Notes under the pieces: model-generated
The model's input: only the letters and a program-made list of their open reading frames with translations
Told to the model about the DNA's origin: nothing
Databases searched by the model: none
Translations under genes and position numbers: made by a program
Source of the DNA: Opitutaceae bacterium
GTDB taxonomy: Bacteria > Verrucomicrobiota > Verrucomicrobiia > Opitutales > Opitutaceae
Assembly: GCA_024233285.1 (NCBI GenBank)
Contig: JACKPU010000009.1
Coordinates: 61,312-125,311, forward strand
Direction of reading: 5' to 3'
DNA: 64,000 nt
Shown here: one piece after another, positions 1-6,383 of the stretch
Position numbering within the stretch: the first letter of the stretch is position 1
How the letters are laid out: each line of letters begins with the position of its first letter

Positions 1-282
1 GGTGAAACCTTGCGCGTCGATACTGGCTGCATCGTCGCGTTTGAGCGCAGCGTGGATTACGACATCAAGCTGGTCGGGGGTGTCAAAACGGCCTTGTTTG
101 GCGGCGAAGGTCTGTTCTTCGCCACCTTGCGCGGGCCGGGTCGCATCTGGCTGCAATCCCTGCCGTTTTCGCGTCTCGCCGGTCGCATCGTCGCCGCCGC
201 GCCGCAAACCGGCCGCGGAGGCAAAGGCGAAGGCTCGGTGCTCGGCGGACTCGGCCGATTGATCGACGGCGACAATCGCTGA
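1..282 (+). CDS. AIM24 family protein, C-terminal fragment
   Basis: The reading frame is open from base 1 and stops at 282, so only the last 93 residues are in the window. The residues VDYDIKLVGG, LFGGEGLFFATLRGPG and WLQSLPFSRLAGRI are typical of the C-terminal half of the bacterial AIM24/TIGR00266 (DUF124) family, a beta-rich fold related to the yeast mitochondrial protein AIM24. A Gly-rich tail before the stop (GRGGKGEGSVLGGLG) is also common in this family. The molecular function in bacteria is not established. Nothing can be said about its start or promoter. Confidence 0.85.
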   Translation, partial: GETLRVDTGCIVAFERSVDYDIKLVGGVKTALFGGEGLFFATLRGPGRIWLQSLPFSRLAGRIVAAAPQTGRGGKGEGSVLGGLGRLIDGDNR

Positions 283-367
283 CTCGTCAGATAGGCATTT
301 TCGCCTAGCGGTTTTGCCGAATGGTTTACCGATTGTAACCGGCCGAAAATCCTGCAAGCTGCCGCTC

Positions 368-898
368 ATGAAAACTTCCCTGACCTACGGGTTTATCATG
401 GCGTTGGGTGCGGCGTTGCTGAGTCTCGGTTTCTTTTTTGCCGGTTACCACGATGACCCGGCCAAACTGGAATCGGCGCAGCGCATCAGCATGGTGCTGA
501 ATACGGCGATTGCCATCATCACCATCGTGTTGGGCATGCGTGAAAAACGCGCGCTGACGCCCGCCGATCAGAATTGGGGTTACGGCTCCGCGCTTGGCAC
601 CGGTCTGATGGTCGGTCTTTGGGGCACGCTCTTCAGCTGCATTTACAGCTATGCTTACTTCTCTTTCATCAATCCCGCGATCAACGAAATGATCTACCAG
701 GCACAGGTGCTCAAAATGGAAGAGTCCGGCATGAGCTCCGCGCAAATCGCCCAAGCCGAGCCCATGATGCGCAAATGGATGAGCCCGGCGGTCATGACCG
801 TCATAAGCTTTTTCGTCATCCTGTTTTTCAACGCGATCATCTCCTTCATCGCGGCGATCTTCGTGAAAAATCGCCCGGCTGCTCCCGCCGCCGCCTGA
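368..898 (+). CDS. DUF4199 domain membrane protein
   Basis: A 176-residue membrane protein starting at MKTSLTYGF. An in-frame upstream start at 314 would add 18 residues that do not look like a signal. It has four hydrophobic segments (about 5-25, 42-56, 75-100 and 140-167), with a charged stretch rich in Met and Glu between the third and fourth. This layout and the N-terminal YGFIMALGAALL segment fit DUF4199, a family of small inner-membrane proteins of unknown function. A strong hairpin terminator follows directly. No partner gene is apparent. Confidence 0.7.
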   Translation: MKTSLTYGFIMALGAALLSLGFFFAGYHDDPAKLESAQRISMVLNTAIAIITIVLGMREKRALTPADQNWGYGSALGTGLMVGLWGTLFSCIYSYAYFSFINPAINEMIYQAQVLKMEESGMSSAQIAQAEPMMRKWMSPAVMTVISFFVILFFNAIISFIAAIFVKNRPAAPAAA

Positions 899-920
899 AC
901 GGTTCATTTCTAACGAATGT

Positions 921-956
921 GAAAAACGCGGAGCTGACGGCTCCGCGTTTTTGTTT
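921..956. terminator. bidirectional Rho-independent terminator
   Basis: AACGCGGAG (925-933) pairs with CTCCGCGTT (941-949) around a 7-nt loop. A T-run follows on the plus strand (947-952) and an A-run precedes on the plus strand (922-926), which gives a T-run on the minus strand. It lies between two convergent genes and probably ends both. Confidence 0.9.
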
Positions 957-976
957 TCAGCAACGTTGGCTCGAGC

Positions 977-1999
977 TCAGCTCACATCAAGCCGACGCAG
1001 GCCCGGGGGCGGCGGCTGGCGAAGCAAGCGGGCTTCGCGGCCCGGCAGGCGCAATATCTTCTCTTCGCCGCCTTCGAACTCCGCGTCGGTGCGAAACTGC
1101 ATGTTCGGCATCGCTTCGAGTTTCTCCAACCGGGCGCGCAGATCCGCAGGCAAGGCCGCGCGCTCTTCCTCGGTGTTGACCGGTCCGGCAAAGACGGTCT
1201 CACCCTCGGCATCCTTGGCCACGAGCTGCTTGCCGTCCTTGTTCTTGATCAATTCGAGCACGCCGGCCTCGTCCTGCAGTTTCAACTCGCCCACGCCGGT
1301 GTCGACGGAAACAAAAACCATGTCGTCGCCCGTGCGCTCAGTGCGGATCACCCGCTTGGTGCCGTCTTCGCCACGTCCGAGATTCATCATCCAAAGCAGC
1401 TTGTCCGCTTCCTTGGCTGCCGGCGCGCCCGCCAGATGCGGTGCGGCCGCGTGCCACGCCAATCCCGGGGTCGCGCCGCTTTCCAACCGCAGGCCGATGC
1501 GCTTCGGCACTTCGTGTTCACCCAACGTGACCGTCGCCGTCGATTCCTTGCCGCCGCGCAGGTAGGTCAGCTTGACCTTGTCGCCGGGCTGACGATTGCG
1601 CACCAGCACGGAAAGCTGCTCCATGTTGACCAAAATTTGGTCTTCGAATTTGAGCAGGATGTCATGCGCCTGCAGGACGCCCGCCGCCGCGCTGTCGGGC
1701 ACCAGCACGTTTACGGCCAGACCGGTGCCGGCGGGCAGGCCCAGCTGCGCTTGCAAGGCGGGGCCGACTGGTTCGGTTTGCACGCCGAGGAAGGTGACTT
1801 TTTCCATTTCACCAGGACCGTTGCCGATGAACTCGATGGTGCGATTGACGTTCGCGCCGGGAGCTCCGGGCGACATGACGATCACGCGTTTTTCCGTTTT
1901 AATCTCCTGATTCGGTCCGGCGGCTTCGCCGGCCACCAAGGTTGAGGCCAGCACGGTCAGACCGAGCAGGGGGATGAGGTTTCGCAGGGTTGTTTTCAT
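977..1999 (-). CDS. secreted PDZ-domain protein without protease domain
   Basis: A 340-residue protein with an N-terminal signal peptide (MKTTLRNLIPLLGLTVLAST). A PDZ domain follows at about residues 65-165: FLGVQ at its start, a loop with PAGTGLAVN and VPDSAAA, then HDILLKFEDQ and the GDKVKLTYLRGGK strand. No trypsin-like protease domain or catalytic triad is visible, unlike DegP/HtrA. The C-terminal half is charged and unrecognised. Start 1999 was chosen because the signal peptide begins there; the longer frame upstream runs back into the anti-sigma gene. It is the last gene of a three-gene operon with an ECF sigma and a membrane anti-sigma, 17 bp after the latter, so it may sense the envelope or be a target of the sigma factor. 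Confidence 0.8.
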   Translation of the reverse strand: MKTTLRNLIPLLGLTVLASTLVAGEAAGPNQEIKTEKRVIVMSPGAPGANVNRTIEFIGNGPGEMEKVTFLGVQTEPVGPALQAQLGLPAGTGLAVNVLVPDSAAAGVLQAHDILLKFEDQILVNMEQLSVLVRNRQPGDKVKLTYLRGGKESTATVTLGEHEVPKRIGLRLESGATPGLAWHAAAPHLAGAPAAKEADKLLWMMNLGRGEDGTKRVIRTERTGDDMVFVSVDTGVGELKLQDEAGVLELIKNKDGKQLVAKDAEGETVFAGPVNTEEERAALPADLRARLEKLEAMPNMQFRTDAEFEGGEEKILRLPGREARLLRQPPPPGLRRLDVS

Positions 2000-2016
2000 A
2001 ATGATTGAGCTTGTGA

Positions 2017-2469
2017 TTACTGGAAAGAAACGGGCGTGAGACGCACCTCCTCGCGTGGCACGCTCCACGTCACCGAAGCGTTGGAACCGGGATCGCGCCA
2101 GACAACGGTATCGACGTAGGATCGACTCGTGCGGCGGACCTTGCGGCCGTCCTCGAGCATCACGACGCCTTCATCACGCGCCGCGTAGAGGAGGTTTTGC
2201 GTCGCCACGGGTTTGAACGCCGGCGTCGGTTGCGCTGAGGTTTCGGCCGGCGTTTCAAACGGCGCCGATTCGGGCATCGGGCGCACGCCCCTGGTTTGCC
2301 ACGCAAATACCACCGCGAAGGCTGCGGCCATCGGCAGCGCCAGCCACGCCCAATTTAAACGGCGGCGAGGTTCAAGCTCCGCGGCGAGGCGCTGTTCCAA
2401 GCGACGCCCGGGACGCACCGGCCGCAATGCGGCCAGTTCGGTTTCCAAATCTTTCAGCGGATCATCCAT
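2017..2469 (-). CDS. probable membrane anti-sigma factor
   Basis: A 150-residue protein with a short charged cytoplasmic head (residues 1-38), one membrane segment (about 41-57, LALPMAAAFAVVFAW) and an extracytoplasmic tail. It overlaps the sigma gene upstream by 8 bp (ATGGATGA), which suggests translational coupling. That arrangement is typical of an ECF sigma and its anti-sigma. No zinc-binding HxxxCxxC (ZAS) motif is present, so the assignment rests on topology and gene order. Confidence 0.65.
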   Translation of the reverse strand: MDDPLKDLETELAALRPVRPGRRLEQRLAAELEPRRRLNWAWLALPMAAAFAVVFAWQTRGVRPMPESAPFETPAETSAQPTPAFKPVATQNLLYAARDEGVVMLEDGRKVRRTSRSYVDTVVWRDPGSNASVTWSVPREEVRLTPVSFQ

Positions 2470-3004
2470 GAGGTTCGGTCACGGTCATTTCCTGCCGCAA
2501 CGCGGCCAGCGCGTAGCGGTAGCGCGAGGCGGCGGTGTTGAGCGGGATGTCGAGTTCACGGGCGATCGCGTCAAAGGTGAGTTCGCCCCAGATTTTGAGC
2601 ACGAGGACTTCCCGCTGGGCGGCGGGCAATCGCGCCAGAGCGGACTGAATGAGCTGCACGCGTTCATCTCCCGCGGGATCGGATTGAAATAGCGGAGCGG
2701 ATCCTTCCGCGCTGGATTCTTCACGCGCAGCCCGCCGATCCGTGCTGCGCGCAAGGTCGACTGCCGCCCGGCGAATCGAAGTAACAAGCAGCGCGCGGGG
2801 ATCGCCGGCCAGATGCCGTTGGTGACGCCAGAACCGGACGAACGCTTCCTGCACCACGTCTTCGGCATCCGCGAGACTGCGTGTCCATTGCCGCGCACAG
2901 AGCAGCAATTTGGGTCCGTGGTGCTGAAACCAATCTTTCCAGGATTCATCGTTTGACGTGGCCTCCATGCGGGGGTTGGCGGATCTATGCCGATAAAGCG
3001 TCAT
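2462..3004 (-). CDS. ECF RNA polymerase sigma factor
   Basis: A 180-residue sigma-70 family protein of the ECF type. Region 2 (about residues 30-70) carries SLADAEDVVQEAFVRFW. Region 4 (about 120-172) carries LPAAQREVLVLKIWGELT followed by the helix-turn-helix ELDIPLNTAASRYRYALAAL. Starts at 3004 or at the second Met (MEATSNDE, 2968) are both possible. It is the first gene of the operon with the anti-sigma and PDZ genes, and probably autoregulates it. A terminator lies just upstream, separating it from the small membrane protein. Confidence 0.9.
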   Translation of the reverse strand: MTLYRHRSANPRMEATSNDESWKDWFQHHGPKLLLCARQWTRSLADAEDVVQEAFVRFWRHQRHLAGDPRALLVTSIRRAAVDLARSTDRRAAREESSAEGSAPLFQSDPAGDERVQLIQSALARLPAAQREVLVLKIWGELTFDAIARELDIPLNTAASRYRYALAALRQEMTVTEPHG

Positions 3005-3073
3005 GGCCCGGCCTTTTTGTCTAAAACTCCGGGAAAAAGTTTCGAGCCCGCAGAAATGGCATCGTCCGCAGAC

Positions 3074-3104
3074 ATAAAAAAGGCCCGGATATCATCCGGG
3101 CCTT
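3074..3104 (-). terminator. Rho-independent terminator
   Basis: An 11-bp perfect stem (AAGGCCCGGAT, 3080-3090, with ATCCGGGCCTT, 3094-3104) and a 3-nt loop, followed on the minus strand by a T-run (3080-3076). It ends the small membrane protein gene at 3133-3315. Confidence 0.9.
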
Positions 3105-3132
3105 GTTAAGTCGTGCGGTTCTCCTCGCGCGA

Positions 3133-3315
3133 TTATTTGACCTGCAGGCGCTTGCGCTGTGGCACAAAGTCCACGACTGCGAGCGCCACCAGCATGCCGA
3201 CCGCAGCGTATGCCACGGCAACGTCAATGCTGATGGGGAAGCTCAGGCCAAGGGAAATAAGGAGGGTCGCGGCGCTGGCGCCGGCGATTACGGAAGGACT
3301 GTGTAGGTTTTTCAT
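3133..3315 (-). CDS. small membrane protein, function unknown
   Basis: A 60-residue protein starting at MKNLHSPSVIAG, with two hydrophobic helices (about 9-26 and 29-47) and a basic C-terminus (VPQRKRLQVK). The gene is short but has its own strong terminator, and it is divergent from an OxyR-like regulator with 104 bp between the two starts. That pairing suggests it is a regulated target of the LysR protein. I do not recognise a family. Confidence 0.6.
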   Translation of the reverse strand: MKNLHSPSVIAGASAATLLISLGLSFPISIDVAVAYAAVGMLVALAVVDFVPQRKRLQVK

Positions 3316-3419
3316 CGGATCTCTTTCTGCGAACACCGGTTGGTGCTGCGGCGCTATGATACGACACCCTTTACAATAATAAAAATCGTTAGTATTTATG
3401 ATACCTATTCATATATTCT

Positions 3420-4313
3420 ATGGAATTGTATCAATTACGCTCGTTAATCGCCGTGGCCGAAGCGGCCAACTTCACGCGTGCTGCCGGGCGACTGCACATT
3501 ACTCAACCTGCCCTAAGTCAGCAGATTATAAACCTTGAAACCGAACTTGGACACAAGCTCCTGCACCGGCTGGGCCGCCGCGCGGTGCTGACCGACTCCG
3601 GGCGTGTGTTTCTCGAACGAGCCCGCCGCATCCTGCTGGAGGCAGACAACGCCGTTAAGGAGATTCGTGACAATCCGGCAGCCGAGGGACGAATCACGGT
3701 CGGGGCGATCCCTTCCGTAGCTCCGTATATTTTGCCCGCATTGATCGCCCAAGCCCGACTTGATTATCCGCACTTGCAGATTCAGGCCCGGGAGGATTTC
3801 CGCACGGACCTCGTGCAGGGCGTGCTGGAAGGCTCGCTTGATCTGGCCGTAGTGGCCACCCCCGTGCAGGCCCCGGCCCTCGCCATCGAAACCCTCATGC
3901 GCGAGCCGCTGCTCCTCGCGGTCAGCACCACCCACCAGTTCGTCAAAAGACGCAGTATCAAAGCCGCCGATCTGGCGGAGGAAACCTTCGTCATGCTCGG
4001 CAGCTCCAGCTCGTTGACCGAGCAGGTCCGGCAATTTTGCGGTGATCATCAATTCGAACCGCGGATCGGTTATCGCTGCGCTCAGCTCGCGACAGTAAAA
4101 TCACTCGTCGCTCTCGGCGCCGGCATCGCGATCTTACCGCGGATCGCCCGTTCTTCAAAGGATGACGGCAATCTCACCTACCTCCAACTCGATGACACCA
4201 AACCAGAGCGCGAACTGGTGATCATCCGTCATTTGCAAAGCTACCAAAGCCGCGGTGTGACCCAATTCCTGCACATGCTGCGGGCCGGCGCTTTGCTGCC
4301 CGTTGCCCATTGA
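3420..4313 (+). CDS. OxyR-like LysR-type regulator lacking the peroxidatic Cys
   Basis: A 297-residue LysR-type regulator. The N-terminal winged helix-turn-helix spans residues 1-60 (FTRAAGRLHITQPALSQQI) and the effector domain about 90-290. The effector domain follows E. coli OxyR closely in layout: RITVGAIPSVAPYILP, DLAVVATP, then VMLGSSSSLTEQVRQFC and ALGAGIAILP. The residue matching OxyR Cys199 is Ser198, while the match to Cys208 is kept (Cys207). It therefore cannot form the classical disulfide switch and probably senses something else. The upstream spacer is AT-rich and shared with a divergent small membrane protein gene. Confidence 0.88.
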   Translation: MELYQLRSLIAVAEAANFTRAAGRLHITQPALSQQIINLETELGHKLLHRLGRRAVLTDSGRVFLERARRILLEADNAVKEIRDNPAAEGRITVGAIPSVAPYILPALIAQARLDYPHLQIQAREDFRTDLVQGVLEGSLDLAVVATPVQAPALAIETLMREPLLLAVSTTHQFVKRRSIKAADLAEETFVMLGSSSSLTEQVRQFCGDHQFEPRIGYRCAQLATVKSLVALGAGIAILPRIARSSKDDGNLTYLQLDDTKPERELVIIRHLQSYQSRGVTQFLHMLRAGALLPVAH

Positions 4314-4377
4314 GGGCACACCCGGCCGGCCGCTTACCGTTTGCCAGCGGCCCGTTTATGCGTATGATTGGACCACC

Positions 4378-4695
4378 ATGATCGACACGCTCAAGAAAAC
4401 ACTGCTCGCCGGCGTAGGTGCCGCGGTTGTGACCAAGGAAAAAGTGGAAACCGCCCTCAGCGATTTCGTCGCCGAAGGCAAGGTCACCGCCGCCGACGCG
4501 CGCAAGATGGCCACGAAGATCGCCGATGACGGCAAGGTTGAGTTTGAAAAAGCCAGCTCTGACCTGAATCGCAAAATCAAGGAACTCCTCGCCCGCAACG
4601 ACAAGGAGACCCAGCAACGCCTCGCCGCCTTGGAAGCACGCATTACCGCCCTCGAAGGCAAGGCCGCCCGCACAACCCGCAAACGCACCACGTGA
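4378..4695 (+). CDS. phasin-like / polyhydroxyalkanoate granule-type helical protein
   Basis: A 105-residue, highly charged helical protein starting at MIDTLKKTLLAG. Residues 1-18 form an amphipathic helix (LLAGVGAAVV), 19-80 are Lys/Glu-rich, and 82-96 (LAALEARITALEG) form a heptad-type coiled coil with a basic tail. This resembles small phasin-superfamily proteins (PhaF/PhaI type). Its stop overlaps the start of the UbiB gene (GTGA), so the two are translationally coupled. Fusion or pairing of phasin-like proteins with AarF/UbiB kinases is what I would expect, but the function here is inferred. Confidence 0.6.
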   Translation: MIDTLKKTLLAGVGAAVVTKEKVETALSDFVAEGKVTAADARKMATKIADDGKVEFEKASSDLNRKIKELLARNDKETQQRLAALEARITALEGKAARTTRKRTT

Positions 4696-6347
4696 AGCCG
4701 TTTGATCTCCTGAGTCACGCGGTCCGGGCGAAGGAGATTCTCACGGTCTTGGCCCGCCATGGCTTCGCCGACTTGATCAGCCAAGTCGACTGGCCCAGCG
4801 GCTTCTGGCAGCGTTTCGCCCCGGAGCCCACCGAACAGCGCAGCACTTACGAGCGTATTCGCCTCGCTGCGGAAGAACTGGGCCCGACTTTTGTGAAGCT
4901 CGGCCAGATCTTGTCGATGCGCCCGGATCTGCTGCCCTACCCGCTGATCCTCGAACTGCGCCAACTGCAGGATCACGTCAAACCGCTCGAATTCGAGAAA
5001 ATCCTGCCCGTCATCGAGCGGGAGCTACCCGGCGCGATGACGGAAGTATTCTCGAACTTTGATCGCACGCCCGCCGCCACCGCCTCGCTGGCCCAAGTCT
5101 ATTTCGCCACACTCAAGACCACTGGCGCAGCTGTCGCGGTCAAGGTGCAGAAACCCGACATCCGCCACAACATCGAGATCGATCTCAATCTCGCGGTCTG
5201 GCTGGCTGAAAAAATCCAAAACCACGTTTCCGCGCTGCAGGCCATAGATCTCAAATCTGCGGTCGAACAAGCCCGCCGCGGCGTGCTCAGCGAACTCAAC
5301 TTCGAGACCGAGGCGCGCAACCAGGAATATTTCAATACCCTCAACCGCGCGCCGGAGGAAGTGTTCGCGCCGGAAGTCTATCCCGACTACAGCACCGAGC
5401 GGTTGATCGTGATGGATCGCGTTGACGGCGATCCCGTGGGTCGCGCTCAACTTCCCCCCGAGAAACTGTCGGAGATCGCGCGGCACGGCGCGGCTTCATT
5501 GATGCGGCAGGTGCTGATTCATGGCTTCTTCCACGCCGACCCGCATTCAGGCAATGTGCTGATTAGCAAGGACGGCCGGCTGTGTTTCCTCGATTGGGGT
5601 CTGGCCGGCCACCTGACCCGACGGCTGCGCTACGCCTTGGCCGACTTTTGGGTCGCGGCGGTGGAACAAGATGCTGATCGCATCGTGCAGATCGCCGCCG
5701 ATCTCGCGCCGGTCAACGCGCGACCCGATCTGCGCGCGATGGAGAAAGAGATTACCCTGGCCCTGCGCGAAGAGCTCAATTTTAGCATCGGCCGCCAGGA
5801 ACTCGGCCGCGCCATGCTCAAGCTCCTGTTCATCTTCGGCCGGCACGGCATTCCGCTTTCGCGCGACTATTCCCTCATGGCCAAGGCCGTCCTCTCGATC
5901 GAGGAGGTCGGACGCACGCTCGATGCCGATTTTGATTTGCGCAAGCAGGCCGCCGGCGTGATCCGTGAAGTGCAGTTCGAACGCAACAGCCCGCGCACAT
6001 TTCTGCGCCGCAGTCGTGAGTTGCTGCGCGGCACTTTGAGCGGATTGCAGGATTTGCCCTCGAGCCTCCATCGCCTGATGCGGCGCCTCGAGCATGACAA
6101 CATTACGATCAACCTGCAGCATCGCGGCTTGGAGGACCACGACGACGCCATGAAGATCGCGGCCAACCGCATCACCCTCGGGGTGATCATCGGCGCATTG
6201 ATCATCGGTTCCTCCCTGATCGTCACCACCGGCATCCAACCGCACTTGCTGGGCTATCCCGCCCTCGGCATCGTCGGCTATCTGCTCTCGGCCATCCTCG
6301 GACTTTACATCATCTGGGATATCATCCGGCACGGCCGCCACAAATAG
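4692..6347 (+). CDS. AarF/UbiB-family atypical kinase
   Basis: A 551-residue ABC1/UbiB-type protein-kinase-like ATPase, GTG start overlapping the previous stop. It has the family KxGQ motif at residues 69-72 (FVKLGQILSMRPDLLP), the Ala-rich nucleotide loop ATASLAQVY, the ATP lysine in AVKVQKP (about 151), catalytic HADPHSGNVL and the DFG-like FLDWGLAG. Two membrane helices close the protein (about 495-515 and 523-545). UbiB proteins support ubiquinone biosynthesis or lipid homeostasis. No ubiquinone genes are nearby, so the pathway here is open. Confidence 0.9.
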   Translation: MKPFDLLSHAVRAKEILTVLARHGFADLISQVDWPSGFWQRFAPEPTEQRSTYERIRLAAEELGPTFVKLGQILSMRPDLLPYPLILELRQLQDHVKPLEFEKILPVIERELPGAMTEVFSNFDRTPAATASLAQVYFATLKTTGAAVAVKVQKPDIRHNIEIDLNLAVWLAEKIQNHVSALQAIDLKSAVEQARRGVLSELNFETEARNQEYFNTLNRAPEEVFAPEVYPDYSTERLIVMDRVDGDPVGRAQLPPEKLSEIARHGAASLMRQVLIHGFFHADPHSGNVLISKDGRLCFLDWGLAGHLTRRLRYALADFWVAAVEQDADRIVQIAADLAPVNARPDLRAMEKEITLALREELNFSIGRQELGRAMLKLLFIFGRHGIPLSRDYSLMAKAVLSIEEVGRTLDADFDLRKQAAGVIREVQFERNSPRTFLRRSRELLRGTLSGLQDLPSSLHRLMRRLEHDNITINLQHRGLEDHDDAMKIAANRITLGVIIGALIIGSSLIVTTGIQPHLLGYPALGIVGYLLSAILGLYIIWDIIRHGRHK

Positions 6348-6383
6348 TTGCCGCCGTTCGGCGCAAGGCTCTACTGCTGCCCT

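Noticed and set aside
3337..3419. OxyR consensus site (ATAG/CTAT array) in the LysR divergent promoter
   Set aside because: Two CTAT-like words occur, but the spacing does not match the four-element OxyR array.
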